DNA of 64,000 nucleotides, taken from assembly GCF_030929505.1 (NCBI RefSeq), contig NZ_JAVFVV010000010.1:1-64000 (forward strand), read 5' to 3'. The notes below the pieces were generated by a model, which saw only the letters and a list, made by a program, of their open reading frames with translations, searched no databases and had not been told where the DNA came from. A program made the translations under genes and the position numbers. Origin of the DNA: Mesorhizobium sp. LHD-90 (lineage in GTDB: Bacteria; Pseudomonadota; Alphaproteobacteria; Rhizobiales; Rhizobiaceae). Shown here in pieces: positions 45,914 to 55,633 of this stretch (the first letter of the stretch is position 1; every line of letters starts with the position of its first letter).

Positions 45914-47170
45914 TCATTCCGCCGCGATCGACTTCATCTGTGCTTTGGCCTCCGAGATGATCGTGTCGAGGTCGGTGCCCTCGTAGTAGGCGCGCTGCAG
46001 CATCTGCAGCCACGGACCCTGCGGCGAGTTGATCAGCTCGAAGAATTTCAGCGTGTAGGGAGTCTCCGCCACGGCGATCGCCTTGGCCACCTGCTGCACC
46101 TTCGGCTCGGCCGCGAAATATTTGTTCTCGGTCATGTCGCCGCGCGTCGTCATGTTCAGCATCTTGGCGTAGACCTCGACCTGGGTCTCGTCCGACAGCA
46201 GGAACTTCATGAAGTCGACCGCGTCGTCGACCCGCTTCGAACCCATCGGGATGGTGACAATGTCGCCGCCGGCGAAGGAGGAGACCTCACCGGTCTTCAG
46301 CCCCGGCAGCAGCGCGATACCGAAATCCATCTCCGGGTTCTGTTCCTTGGCCAACGTGATGTTGAAGTTGCCGGTGCCCATCATGCCGATCTTGCCGGAG
46401 CCGAAGCGCAGGTGGAACGTCTCGCCGGTCTCGGCGCGCGCGTCCTCATGCACATTGCCAGCCTTGACCATGTCGCGGGCCCATTGCAGCACTTCCTTGA
46501 TGCCGTCGCCGTTGAGCGGCTCGCCATTGGCGGCCTCCGGCTCGACGGTGGCGCCGGCGGCCCACATCAGCGGGGCGACGGTGAAGATGTTGCAGCCGGC
46601 GCAGGAGCCGGCCAGGAAATAGCCCTTCACGTCGCCGCCGAGCGCAGTGATCTTGTCGGCATATTCGCGGATTTCCGCCAGGTTGGTCGGCGGCTTCTCG
46701 GGGTCGAGCCCTGCCTTGCGGAACAGGTCCTTGTTGTAGAACAGCGCCGACACGTCGGCATAGAGCGGTACGCCGTAGAGCTTGCCCTCATAGGTGGACA
46801 CCGCCATGTGGCCCTGGACGGCGGTCTTCAGTTCCGGCCAGTCCTTGACCTTGTCGGTGATGTCGACGAGTTGCCCCGCCGCCTCGAACTGCGGGCCGTA
46901 GATCAGGTCCATGCCCATCAGGTCGGGCACCTCGCCGCTGGCGATCGCCTGGGCGATCTTCGGCACCATCTCGGTATGCGGGATGTAGGTGAGATTGATC
47001 TTGCGGTCGGGATTCTTCTCGTTCCACGCCGCAACGAGAGCGTCGACCATGCCGGCGTTGCCGCCGCTGCGCTCCCACATCTGCAGGTCCTCGGCCATTG
47101 CCGGAACCACGCCCGCGGCAACCAGCGCTGCCAGCGCGACGAGCGATCTTTTCAACCTTGGCAAACGCAT
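45914..47170 (-). CDS. sugar ABC transporter binding protein (family 1)
   Basis: A 418-residue periplasmic protein with a Sec signal (RLKRSLVALAALVAAGVVPA, cleavage AMA-E). Mature family marks include DLQMWERSGGN, GVPLYADVSALFYNKDLF and FAGGDIVTIPMGSK. First gene of the arabinofuranosidase operon; the ligand is probably a beta-L-arabinofuranosyl oligosaccharide, by context. GGGAGGAACCT precedes the ATG. Confidence 0.92.
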   Translation of the reverse strand: MRLPRLKRSLVALAALVAAGVVPAMAEDLQMWERSGGNAGMVDALVAAWNEKNPDRKINLTYIPHTEMVPKIAQAIASGEVPDLMGMDLIYGPQFEAAGQLVDITDKVKDWPELKTAVQGHMAVSTYEGKLYGVPLYADVSALFYNKDLFRKAGLDPEKPPTNLAEIREYADKITALGGDVKGYFLAGSCAGCNIFTVAPLMWAAGATVEPEAANGEPLNGDGIKEVLQWARDMVKAGNVHEDARAETGETFHLRFGSGKIGMMGTGNFNITLAKEQNPEMDFGIALLPGLKTGEVSSFAGGDIVTIPMGSKRVDDAVDFMKFLLSDETQVEVYAKMLNMTTRGDMTENKYFAAEPKVQQVAKAIAVAETPYTLKFFELINSPQGPWLQMLQRAYYEGTDLDTIISEAKAQMKSIAAE

Positions 47171-47215
47171 AGGTTCCTCCCTGTTGCCAATTTTTCTTGC
47201 TTAGGCCTCCACTTG

Positions 47216-47229
47216 GGAAAAGCTTTTCC
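47216..47229. promoter_or_regulatory. LacI-family operator, promoter-proximal copy
   Basis: Perfect 14-bp palindrome GGAAAAGCTTTTCC, 46 bp upstream of the binding-protein ATG. Its centre is 57 bp from the second copy, a distance that allows repression by looping. Confidence 0.8.
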
Positions 47230-47272
47230 TTCCGGTTCCTCCGCGTCGGCTCTCCAGACCTCCAGCAGTTTA

Positions 47273-47286
47273 GGAAAAGCTTTTCC
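47273..47286. promoter_or_regulatory. LacI-family operator, distal copy
   Basis: Second perfect copy of GGAAAAGCTTTTCC. The regulator is most likely the LacI protein encoded at 42925-44010. Confidence 0.8.
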
Positions 47287-47498
47287 CACCAACAAAGCCA
47301 CACTTCATGGCCCGTGGCAATCGGATTCTAGCCCGGCGCTCAAACGGCGTCGGCCGACCTCCGGATTGGTCGGGAACCGGCATCAGGCCCCCATCGACGC
47401 CGGCGGCAGCATCGAAGGCCCATGTCTGGGAATGGCGCGCCGGCCGGGGCTCGAACGCCTGTCCGGATGGGCAAGCGGCAGCGGGTCAGGGCCGTTGA

Positions 47499-49142
47499 CT
47501 ATGCCTCGATCCACGCCTTGTCGAAATGCTGCTCGAGCGCCTGATGCTGCTCGACGCCCATCACGCCCTCCCGGTGGCTGCGGTAGACCGAGCGCCAGTA
47601 GGGTTGGATGATGATGCCGGAATCCCGCAGGTTCTGCTCGATCTTGGCCATCAGCTCGCGCCGCTTGCCGGCGTCGGGCGTCGCCAGTGCCTGGTCGAGC
47701 AGGGCGTCGAACTCCGCATCCGAAAAGCTGCTCTCGTTCCAGGCGGCGCCGGACTTGTAGGCCAGCGCCAGCACCTGCACGCCCAGCGGGCGGCCCAGCC
47801 ACTCGGTGCAGGAGAAGGGATATTTCGTCCAGTCGTTCCAGAAGGTCGCGGCCGGAAGCACGGTGCGCTTGACCTTGAGACCGGCGTCGCGCATCTGCGC
47901 GGCGATGGCGTCGCCGGTTGCCTTCTGCCAGTCGACGTCGACAGAGATCAGGTCGAATTCGTGACCGCTCTGGCCGGCTTCCCCCAGCAGTTTTTTCGCC
48001 TCTTCGACATTTCGCTGATGCGGACCGATATCGGCATAGTCCTCGTGGATCCGGCTGACATGGTGGTTTTCGCCGACCGTGCCCTTGTCGTTCAACGCCA
48101 GCTTGAGGATCGCAGAATTGTCGACGGCCAATTGCGCGGCGCGCCGCACCTTCGGGTCGTCATAAGGTTTTGCGACGGCGCTGAAGCGGGCGACGATCGT
48201 CGAGGCCGTCGCGATTTCCGCGCTCTTCAGCCCGATCGCCTCGATCTGCGACAGGGCGTCGGCCGAGGTTTCGTGGTTGGTGTCGATCTCGGCGGCCTCG
48301 AAGGCGGAATACATGGCGTTCGGATCGGAGCCGTAGTCGGTCCACAGGATACCGTCGAGATTGAACTCGCCTCTCCACCACGGGGCCTGCTTGCGGCGCA
48401 CCTCTGCGGCCGTCTCTACATCCCAGCGGACCAGTTCGCAGGGCCCGGTGGTGATCGCCAGCGCCTTCATGGCGTCCGTCTCGCCGTCATAGGAACGGTG
48501 CATGATCAGCGCCGGATAGTCGGCCATGCCGGCGATCAGCGAGATGTCCGGCTTGGGCAGGTTCAACCGGACCGTATGGTCGTCTACCTTCTCGATCGCG
48601 CCGTCGACGGCCTTCTTGGTGCCGGCATCGACAAGGGCGCCCATGCGCCCGGCGACGGAGTTGCCGTCCGCCGTCGCGTCGCACCAGCGTGTCAGATTGT
48701 GGATGACGTCGTCCGCGCTGAAGGCGTCGCCGTTCGACCAGGAAACGCCTTGCCGGACCTTCAACGTCAGGGTTTTCGCGTCGTCGCTGGCCTCCCATCC
48801 TTCGAGCAGCCAGGGCTCGAAGGTGAAATCGGTGTTCCATCGAACCAGATATTCGTTGCACTGGCGGGCGACGTTCGACATTTCGACGCCGTCGAAGGTC
48901 CGTGGGTCGCGCCAGCCCTTGACGTTCATGGCGACGCGCAGCACGCCGCCCTTCGTCGCGGCCTGGGCGCGGGCGGGCGTCGGCACGATGCCGCCGAGCG
49001 CGAACGCGCCGGCCGCGCCGACGCCGAGCGCCGCCATGGTCGCCAGATATTCCCGCCGGTTCATCGAACCCTTGCGGTAGTCGGCCGCGACCGGCTCCGC
49101 CTTCGGGTGAAGCGACCTGTCGGTCAGCATGAATTTGAACAT
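47499..49142 (-). CDS. ABC transporter binding protein, family 5 (peptide/opine type)
   Basis: A 547-residue periplasmic protein with a Tat-like signal starting at [14 protein letters not shown] (residue 27) after a long n-region. The family-5 core is clear: [36 protein letters not shown], and [17 protein letters not shown]. The start at 49142 has AGGAGAGGGG in front; ATG 49064 is an alternative. No Dpp/Opp permease or ATPase genes are adjacent, so it is an orphan or shares partners elsewhere. Ligand unknown. Confidence 0.88.
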   Translation of the reverse strand: MFKFMLTDRSLHPKAEPVAADYRKGSMNRREYLATMAALGVGAAGAFALGGIVPTPARAQAATKGGVLRVAMNVKGWRDPRTFDGVEMSNVARQCNEYLVRWNTDFTFEPWLLEGWEASDDAKTLTLKVRQGVSWSNGDAFSADDVIHNLTRWCDATADGNSVAGRMGALVDAGTKKAVDGAIEKVDDHTVRLNLPKPDISLIAGMADYPALIMHRSYDGETDAMKALAITTGPCELVRWDVETAAEVRRKQAPWWRGEFNLDGILWTDYGSDPNAMYSAFEAAEIDTNHETSADALSQIEAIGLKSAEIATASTIVARFSAVAKPYDDPKVRRAAQLAVDNSAILKLALNDKGTVGENHHVSRIHEDYADIGPHQRNVEEAKKLLGEAGQSGHEFDLISVDVDWQKATGDAIAAQMRDAGLKVKRTVLPAATFWNDWTKYPFSCTEWLGRPLGVQVLALAYKSGAAWNESSFSDAEFDALLDQALATPDAGKRRELMAKIEQNLRDSGIIIQPYWRSVYRSHREGVMGVEQHQALEQHFDKAWIEA

Positions 49143-49371
49143 CGACCCCTCTCCTGTGCGCTCGCCGTCGCCTTGTCGTGCTTGCTAGGCTATGGCGAGA
49201 CGTCGGCGAGCGATGGTTCGAATCCCGCAAGGATTGTGCGCGATGCCGCAGGATCGCGGCTCGGCGGCTATCGGAGGCTTCGCACGGTCAGCGTCGCCAG
49301 GCCGATATGATCCGGACCGGCGGGGATCGAGACGGTCCGCATGGCCGCCCGGTTAGGCAGCCATGCCCGCC

Positions 49372-50055
49372 TCAGAGGCTGTTGTAGGTCTGCGAGGCGT
49401 TTTCGAACGTGTAGCGCAAAGGCACCGAGCCTTCGATCTGCCAGGCCGCGACCTCCCCACCGGCGAGCAAATTGAGCGCCTGCCGGGTGTCGATCACAGC
49501 GCCGCCGTAGAGACGATTGGCAAGGTTGAGGATCGCGGTTTCGTGAATGGCCGCGCTGCCGCTGCCGCAGGCGTCCTTGACCAATGCGACGCGGAGTCCC
49601 AGGTCGACCGCGTCCTTCACCGATGCGGCGACGCAGGCCTCCGTCCACACACCCACGACGATCAGCCACTCGATGCCGCGCTCGCGCAGGAACGGTGCGA
49701 AATCGGTCCGCGAAAATGTGCTGGCATTGGCCTTGATGCGAAGATCCTCGCCGTCGAGCGGCGCCACCTCCGAGCAGAGCGCCGTCCACGGATCGCCGGC
49801 ATTGCTGAAGGCCGAGCGGCCGTCGGCCATGACCGGGTGCAGCGGCCGCATCGCATCGCCGGCCGAATCCACGATATAGGCCGAATGGAGCACCGGGACG
49901 CCGGCGTCCCGCGCGGCCTGCTGCAGCCGCGCGACATTGGCGAGCACCTGCCCGAACCCCTCGACCAGATAGCGGCTGTCGCGGCGATGCTCCTCCTGCA
50001 GGTCGATGCAGAGCAGCGCGGTCCGCGACAGGTCGAGCGCCAGCGGCTTGTGCAT
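49372..50055 (-). CDS. isochorismatase-family cysteine hydrolase
   Basis: A 227-residue alpha/beta hydrolase. The Asp-Lys-Cys triad can be placed at Asp18 (CIDLQEEH), Lys108 (RIKANASTF) and Cys141 (VWTEACVAASV), with the usual GAG-like non-prolyl region. Family members include N-carbamoylsarcosine amidase, nicotinamidase and ureidoacrylate amidase. It begins one base after the M24 gene stop (ATG 50055), so both are translated together. A role as an amidase in the same pathway is likely; substrate unknown. Confidence 0.88.
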   Translation of the reverse strand: MHKPLALDLSRTALLCIDLQEEHRRDSRYLVEGFGQVLANVARLQQAARDAGVPVLHSAYIVDSAGDAMRPLHPVMADGRSAFSNAGDPWTALCSEVAPLDGEDLRIKANASTFSRTDFAPFLRERGIEWLIVVGVWTEACVAASVKDAVDLGLRVALVKDACGSGSAAIHETAILNLANRLYGGAVIDTRQALNLLAGGEVAAWQIEGSVPLRYTFENASQTYNSL

Positions 50056-50056
50056 G

Positions 50057-51352
50057 TCAGGCAAGGAACTCGTCCTCGTAGGGGAAGCGCGACAACAGTT
50101 CGGTCCCGGTTTCGGTGATCAGGATCTCGTCCTCGAGCTTGACGCCCTCGCGGCCGCCTTTCTCGCCGATGTAGCTTTCCACGGAAACCACCATGCCCGG
50201 CACGATCGTGCCGTCGCGGCCGTAGGTTCCGTAGTCCATCGCGTGCGCAATGAACGGCGTCTCGCCATGCATGCCGACCCCGTGCATCACCGAGGTGTAG
50301 CGCTGGTCGACGAACCGTTCCGGAATCTTCCAGGCGTTTTCCGCGATCTCCCGGAAGGCCATGCCCGGCTTGACGATGGAGATGTTGTGCTGAACCTGGT
50401 CGTGGGCCATGCGGTAGAGCATCTTCTGGTAGTCGGTCGGCTTGCCCGGGCCGCAGCGGAAGGTGCGGGAGAAGTCCGAGTAGTAGCCGTAGCAGCCGAT
50501 CGTGTCGGTATCCAGCGCCACAAGTTCGCCAGGCCGTATCTTGCGCCCGCTTGCCTCGTTGAACCACGGGTTGGTGCGCTGGCCCGAGGTCAGCAGCCGC
50601 GTCTCGATGAACTCGCCGCCCTGCCGGATCACCTCGTGATACATGATGGCGAAGAGTTCGTTCTCCGACACGCCGGGCTTGATCGCCTCACGCACCGCGG
50701 CGACGGCGGCCTCGGCGCCGGCCATGGAGGCGAGCAGGCATTTGACTTCCTCCGGCGTCTTGATGGCGCGCACCGCGAGGATCTCGCCCTGGCAGTCCCT
50801 CACCTTGGCGCCGCGCCGCTCCAGCGCCAGCGCCTGCAGATGGCTGCACCGGTCCATGCCGAGCTTCATGGAGCCGCCGCCATGCGTCTTCAGAAGGTCG
50901 ATGATCTCATCGGCGAAAGGTCCGGCCGTCTCGTCGTCGCGGCCAGAGACCGACGACCACACCAGTTTTGACGGCCTCGCCTCGTCGATCGTGTCCAGCA
51001 CCATCGAGACATGGTAGCTCTGCGGGTACTCGAACAGCACGATCGGCCCCTCGGTCGGCACGAAGAAATAGCGCGTCGAGTTGCGCAGGAAATAGCCGAA
51101 CATGTTGCGCGAGCCGGTGGCGTAACGCTGGTTGTAGGGATCGAACAGCACGATCCCGCCGTAGCCGGCCTCTTTCATCCACGACCGCAGCTTTGCGAGG
51201 CGCCCTTTGCGCAGCGCGTCGGCGTCGATGAAGGAGGGCTCGGTGTCGGACAGCCACATGCCGCCGGCCGGGTCCGCGGCGGCCGGATGGCGCATCCTGT
51301 CCTTGAAATCGACATCCCCGGTGCTGTCGGGATCGAATACGACAATGCTCAT
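50057..51352 (-). CDS. M24-family metallohydrolase, DddP-like
   Basis: A 431-residue protein of the pita-bread M24 fold. Metal-ligand candidates are Asp281, Asp283, Asp293, His357, Glu392 and Glu407, each exactly 14 residues before the ligands reported for DMSP lyase DddP of Ruegeria lacuscaerulensis (Asp295, Asp297, Asp307, His371, Glu406, Glu421). Tyr352 also matches Tyr366. However, the proposed DddP base Asp377 aligns with Gly363, so DMSP cleavage is doubtful. The metal ligands also rule out a creatinase-like role. Adjacent Pot-type importer and isochorismatase suggest an amine or amide substrate. ATG 51352 follows CAGGAGG. Confidence 0.85.
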   Translation of the reverse strand: MSIVVFDPDSTGDVDFKDRMRHPAAADPAGGMWLSDTEPSFIDADALRKGRLAKLRSWMKEAGYGGIVLFDPYNQRYATGSRNMFGYFLRNSTRYFFVPTEGPIVLFEYPQSYHVSMVLDTIDEARPSKLVWSSVSGRDDETAGPFADEIIDLLKTHGGGSMKLGMDRCSHLQALALERRGAKVRDCQGEILAVRAIKTPEEVKCLLASMAGAEAAVAAVREAIKPGVSENELFAIMYHEVIRQGGEFIETRLLTSGQRTNPWFNEASGRKIRPGELVALDTDTIGCYGYYSDFSRTFRCGPGKPTDYQKMLYRMAHDQVQHNISIVKPGMAFREIAENAWKIPERFVDQRYTSVMHGVGMHGETPFIAHAMDYGTYGRDGTIVPGMVVSVESYIGEKGGREGVKLEDEILITETGTELLSRFPYEDEFLA

Positions 51353-51448
51353 GACGGCCTCCTGCGGCCAGCTATGACCCAACTCGGCCGGTACGATTGT
51401 GCGTGATACCGCATAGGTCGCGCCGGAATCCGCAGGCCGTCTCTTGCA

Positions 51449-52444
51449 TCAGTGCCGGCGCATACTGCTCGGCGACCTGCCGTGCTCCTCGCGGAAGGCC
51501 CGCGCGAAGCTGGACATGCTGGCGAAGCCGCAGGCGATCGCCACATCGCGCACGGCGAGCGTCGAATGGGTCAGGAGGTCGACCGCCCGGCGCAGGCGAA
51601 GCCGCCGATAATAGTCGCTGGGCGAGGTCCTGAGTTCCGCGCGAAAAGTGCGTTCCAGCCTGTCGGGCGAAACGTTGAGGCGGGCCGCTAGATCGGCCAT
51701 GGCGAGGCGTTCCTCCACCGCGTCCTCCATGATGGCGATGGCGGACAGGACCAGTTCGTTCCGCACGCCGGTCCGTAGCCTGAGCGGCATCATCTTGCGG
51801 TCGACGCTGGAGCGCAGCGGGCTGTGGACGAACCATTCCGCGACACCGGCGGCAATTTCGGCGCCGAGATCCTTGCCGATGATCTCCAGCATCATGTCGA
51901 GGCTGCCGATGCCGCCCGCGGAGGTGAAGCGCTTGCGGTCGATGACGTAGAGGTCGCGGCGCAGCGCGATGTCGGGGAAAGCCTCGGTGAAGGCCGCCTG
52001 GCTCGTCCAGTGGAGGGTGCAGGCGTAGCCGTCGAGAAGTCCTGCGCGGGCAAGGAAGAATGCGGCGTCGGCGACCGCGCCGAGATGCGCGCCCCTTCGC
52101 AGGTTGCGGCGGATCCATTTGACCGCGCCGGCGGCCACGACATGGTCCGCGTCGCCGCCGGAGCAGACGACGATACGGTCGACGGGCGGCGCGGCGGCCG
52201 CCGCGAAGTCGGGCGCGATGACGACGCCGTTGGATGCCGCCACCGTCGTCGCTTCGGGTGCGACAATGATCCAGGAATAGAAGGGCTTGCCGGAAAGGAT
52301 GTTGGCGGCGCGCATCGGCTCGATCACCGAGCTGAACGCCATCATCGGAAAGCCGGGAAAGACCAGCACGGCGACGCTGTGCGCCGCGTTTTCCTTGGCC
52401 GGGCGGGCCGCATCTGCTCCACCCGCCGCAATCCGGTCGTTCAC
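51449..52444 (-). CDS. GlxA-family transcriptional regulator (DJ-1/AraC)
   Basis: A 331-residue regulator with an N-terminal DJ-1/PfpI-like domain (VAVLVFPGFPMMAFSSVIEP) and two C-terminal AraC helix-turn-helices (LAARLNVSPDRLERTF, DVAIACGFASMSSFARAF). GlxA/GbdR-type regulators often govern quaternary amine or carnitine catabolism. The GTG start overlaps the ATPase stop by 4 bp. It probably activates the surrounding operon. Confidence 0.9.
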   Translation of the reverse strand: MNDRIAAGGADAARPAKENAAHSVAVLVFPGFPMMAFSSVIEPMRAANILSGKPFYSWIIVAPEATTVAASNGVVIAPDFAAAAAPPVDRIVVCSGGDADHVVAAGAVKWIRRNLRRGAHLGAVADAAFFLARAGLLDGYACTLHWTSQAAFTEAFPDIALRRDLYVIDRKRFTSAGGIGSLDMMLEIIGKDLGAEIAAGVAEWFVHSPLRSSVDRKMMPLRLRTGVRNELVLSAIAIMEDAVEERLAMADLAARLNVSPDRLERTFRAELRTSPSDYYRRLRLRRAVDLLTHSTLAVRDVAIACGFASMSSFARAFREEHGRSPSSMRRH

Positions 52445-53571
52445 GGCGACGGAACGGTTCCGGCCGCCGCCCCCTGTGACAATTTCCTGCCGCTGACGGG
52501 ATCGAGCAGCACGCAGCCTTGTGGGTCGAAGACGACTGAAATGTCGGCGCCTTCCGGCCAAAGCCGCCCGGCAATCGGGTTGACCGCGCGAAGGACAGAC
52601 GGTCCTCCCACGTCGATCTCGTAGGCAGCGTTGCCGCCGAGATAGGCGGCCGAGACCACGCGTCCCGGAAACGAGTTGGGCGCGCCGGCGTCAGTCTCGG
52701 CGGTAATCCTCAAGCGTTGCGGCCGCATGACGAGCTTGACGGCGTCGCCCGGCTTGAGACCGTCGGGTGCCGCGACACCGACCGTTCGATCGCCGGCAAT
52801 GGAGATCGCGGCCATGTCTTGCGCGATGGACGCGACGGTGCCGGCGACGATGTTGGCCTTGCCGATGAAGTTCGCCACAAAACTCGTGTCGGGCTGCTCG
52901 TAGACCTGGCTCGGCGTCCCGATCTGTTCGATCCGTCCGGCGTTCATCACGACGATCTGGTCCGACATGGCCAGGGCCTCTTCCTGGTCGTGCGTGACGA
53001 AGATGGCCGTGATCCCGGTCTCCTTCTGGATCTTCTTGATCTCGCCGCGCATCTCCTCGCGCATGTTGGCGTCGAGCGCCGACAGCGGCTCGTCCATCAA
53101 AAGCACCTCGGGTTCGAACACGATGGCCCGCGCCAGCGCGATGCGCTGCTGCTGGCCTCCCGAAAGCTGGTGCGGAAGCTTCTTCTGGCTGCCGGGCAGG
53201 CGCACCATCTCCAGCGCACGCCCCACACGCCGGGCGATCTCGGGTTTCGGGACGTTCCGATATTTCAGCCCGAAAGCGACGTTGTCGAAGACCGACTTGT
53301 GCGGAAACAGCGCATAGTTCTGGAAGACCAGACCGATGTTGCGCTTGTAGATAGGCACCTGGTCGACGCGTTTGCCGCCGATGGTGATGCTGCCGGCCGA
53401 TATGGTCACCAGGCCGGCGATGGCCCGCAACACGGTGGTCTTGCCGCATCCCGACGGGCCGAGCAGCGTCACGAAGCGCCCTTTGCCGATAGACAGCGAA
53501 AACGCCTTCACCGCGCTGAATGTGCCGTAATCGACATCGACGTCCTGGAATTCGACTGCAGGACTATCCAT
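52441..53571 (-). CDS. polyamine-type ABC transporter ATPase (PotA-like)
   Basis: A 376-residue ATPase with GPSGCGKTT, LSGGQQQRIALARAI, VLLMDEPLSALDANMR and a C-terminal TOBE_2 domain. It pairs with permeases at 54800 and 55630. It lies 84 bp after the binding-protein gene and overlaps the regulator start. Confidence 0.92.
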   Translation of the reverse strand: MDSPAVEFQDVDVDYGTFSAVKAFSLSIGKGRFVTLLGPSGCGKTTVLRAIAGLVTISAGSITIGGKRVDQVPIYKRNIGLVFQNYALFPHKSVFDNVAFGLKYRNVPKPEIARRVGRALEMVRLPGSQKKLPHQLSGGQQQRIALARAIVFEPEVLLMDEPLSALDANMREEMRGEIKKIQKETGITAIFVTHDQEEALAMSDQIVVMNAGRIEQIGTPSQVYEQPDTSFVANFIGKANIVAGTVASIAQDMAAISIAGDRTVGVAAPDGLKPGDAVKLVMRPQRLRITAETDAGAPNSFPGRVVSAAYLGGNAAYEIDVGGPSVLRAVNPIAGRLWPEGADISVVFDPQGCVLLDPVSGRKLSQGAAAGTVPSP

Positions 53572-53655
53572 CCATTGCCTCTGAAGATCGAGAACACACC
53601 ACGAGGCCCGGGTCGCAAGGCCCGGACCTCCTGCAATATCGAACCCTGGGCGGTG

Positions 53656-54798
53656 TCAGGCGCCCTTGGAGATCCTGTCCCACTGCTTGGTCCAGGCATC
53701 CTCGTTCTCGGCCCAGTAGACAGGATCCGCGAAGGTCAGCGCCTTCATCTGCCCCGTCGGGTCGAAGGCGGGAAGCGCCGCGATCTTGTCGGTCAGCTTC
53801 ACCTTGGTCGGGTCGAGCGACGGAGGATAGTTCTGACCCTCGGCCACCGCGATCGACGTAGCCGGATCAAGCATGAAGTTGATGAGTTCCTCGCATTCGG
53901 CCATGGGCGAACCCTTCAGCACCAGCATGTCCTCCATCCAGGCATAGGAGCCGTCGGGGTCGAGGTATCCGATCGGTTGGCCCTGCTGCTGCAGCGCCGC
54001 GACGCGGCCCGACCAGGCGTCGGTCACCACGATCTCTCCCTTGGTGAGAAGGTCCATCAACTCCGCGCCGGAACTCCAGAACTTCTTGGCGAGATCACGG
54101 GTCTCGCGGACCTTCGCCCAGACCGCATCCATGTCGGTGATCTTGTTGGGGTCCTGGCCGGTCGCCAGTGCCGCGTACCAGACGCGGGTCGTCATGTCGG
54201 CATAACCGCCGACCTTGCCGGAATATTTCGGGTCGCTGAGCAGGTTGGCGCCCTTCTCCTTGGCCTCCTCCGGCGAGATGACAGTTGTGTTGTAGGCGAT
54301 ACCCGTCGTGCCGTAGTCGTAGGGAACGGCGGAAAGCTTCGGCGTGATCTTGCGGAAGGGTTCGATCATCGCCGTCAACACGTTGGCCATGTTGGGGATG
54401 TTGGCCTCGTTGATCTCCGAGTTCCAACCGGCCTGGACGTATTTGATGTAGTAGTTGACGCCCGACGAGTGGATGATTTGGTAGTCACCCTCCTTCGAGG
54501 TCTTCATCTTGGTGATGATCTCGTTCTCGTCGCCGAAGGTGCCCTGCACCACCTTGATGCCTGATTTGGCCGTGTAGGGCTGGAACGCCAGCTTGTCGAT
54601 CGCCTCCTGGACGACCCCGCCCCATCCGTCGAAACGTACCTCGGTCGCGGCGGCGACGGCGCGCCTGATCCAGGGCATCTGGACGCCTGCTGCGGCCGCT
54701 GCAGCGGCCGTCAGGCCGAGGAAATGACGGCGCGACAGGTCGCCGTTGCCGTAGCGTTCCGTCAGGTTTTCCAGTCTCTTGGTCTGTGTAAGCTTCAT
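53656..54798 (-). CDS. polyamine-type ABC transporter binding protein (PotD-like)
   Basis: A 380-residue periplasmic protein with a Tat signal (LSRRHFLGLTAAAAAAAGV). The mature part has the PotD/PotF fold with VRFDGWGGVVQEAIDKLAF, VPYDYGTTGIAYNT and a C-terminal DAWTKQWDRI. PotD-type proteins bind polyamines and related cations; some members bind other small amines. The true ligand is not evident. Confidence 0.9.
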   Translation of the reverse strand: MKLTQTKRLENLTERYGNGDLSRRHFLGLTAAAAAAAGVQMPWIRRAVAAATEVRFDGWGGVVQEAIDKLAFQPYTAKSGIKVVQGTFGDENEIITKMKTSKEGDYQIIHSSGVNYYIKYVQAGWNSEINEANIPNMANVLTAMIEPFRKITPKLSAVPYDYGTTGIAYNTTVISPEEAKEKGANLLSDPKYSGKVGGYADMTTRVWYAALATGQDPNKITDMDAVWAKVRETRDLAKKFWSSGAELMDLLTKGEIVVTDAWSGRVAALQQQGQPIGYLDPDGSYAWMEDMLVLKGSPMAECEELINFMLDPATSIAVAEGQNYPPSLDPTKVKLTDKIAALPAFDPTGQMKALTFADPVYWAENEDAWTKQWDRISKGA

Positions 54799-54799
54799 G

Positions 54800-55633
54800 T
54801 CAGTCTCCCATTTTTGATCTTCGTGTTTTCAGTCCGGACAGCGCTCCGGCAGCGATTCCCCCGATAAGAGGCACACCGATCGTGATCGCGATCATCAGCG
54901 TGCCGAGTGCATTGACCTCCGGGCTGATCGAAACCTTCAGCATCGCAAGGATTTGCGTCGGCATGGTCTCGACGCCCGCCGGCCGCCAGAACAGGCTGGC
55001 CGTGGTGTTGTCGAAGGAAATCGTGAAAGCGAGCAGCACGCTGGCGAACACCGCCGGCATCAGCAGCGGCAGCGTGATTTCGCGGAAGGTCGAGCCGCGC
55101 GTCGCCCCGAGAGAAAGCGCGGCGTCCTCGTAGACGCGGCGGATGCCGATCAGCCGTGCCTGGATGACCAGAACCACGAAGGGCAGCGCCAGCAGGATGT
55201 GGCCGAGCAGCAGGATGAAATAGCTCCGCGGCTGGTCGATCGCCTTGATCATCACCAGCAGTCCGACGCCCAGGATCGTCTCCGGCACCAGGGCGGGCAG
55301 GATGGCCAGCGTGTTCACCGACGACTTGCCGGGAAAGTCGAAGCGCACCAGCGCGAGCGCCGCGCCGATGCCGACCGCCGTCGTCAGCGCGGCGGTCAGC
55401 AAGGCGATCCATAGCGAGGTGCGGAAGGCCGCCAGCACGTTCTCGTTCTGCATCAGCACCTCGTACCAATGCAGGCTGAACCCGGTGATCGGAAAGCCGC
55501 CGAACATCGAGGCGTTGAAGGAAAGCACCACCGTCGCGGCGATCGGTGCGAACATGAAGACGTAGACGAGCAGCGTCATGACGCAGGTGAACCGCCAGCC
55601 CCAGCGGCCGGAACCATCGGTCGGCGCGTTCAT
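54800..55633 (-). CDS. polyamine-type ABC transporter permease (PotC-like)
   Basis: A 277-residue inner-membrane permease with six hydrophobic helices and the coupling loop RVYEDAALSLGATRGSTFREI. It overlaps the PotB-like gene stop by 4 bp and ends one base before the binding-protein start. Confidence 0.92.
   Translation of the reverse strand: MNAPTDGSGRWGWRFTCVMTLLVYVFMFAPIAATVVLSFNASMFGGFPITGFSLHWYEVLMQNENVLAAFRTSLWIALLTAALTTAVGIGAALALVRFDFPGKSSVNTLAILPALVPETILGVGLLVMIKAIDQPRSYFILLLGHILLALPFVVLVIQARLIGIRRVYEDAALSLGATRGSTFREITLPLLMPAVFASVLLAFTISFDNTTASLFWRPAGVETMPTQILAMLKVSISPEVNALGTLMIAITIGVPLIGGIAAGALSGLKTRRSKMGD

Larger units (their letters stand above)
47171..47498. other. intergenic region with paired operators; no gene supported
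   Basis: The region between the binding-protein gene and the family-5 binding-protein gene has two LacI-type palindromes (47216 and 47273) and the ribosome binding site GGGAGG in front of 47170. I saw no coding frame in 47287-47498. Confidence 0.6.

Noticed and set aside
49372-51352. Creatine degradation pair (creatinase plus N-carbamoylsarcosine amidase)
   Set aside because: Creatinase lacks the M24 metal ligands, while this M24 protein keeps all of them.
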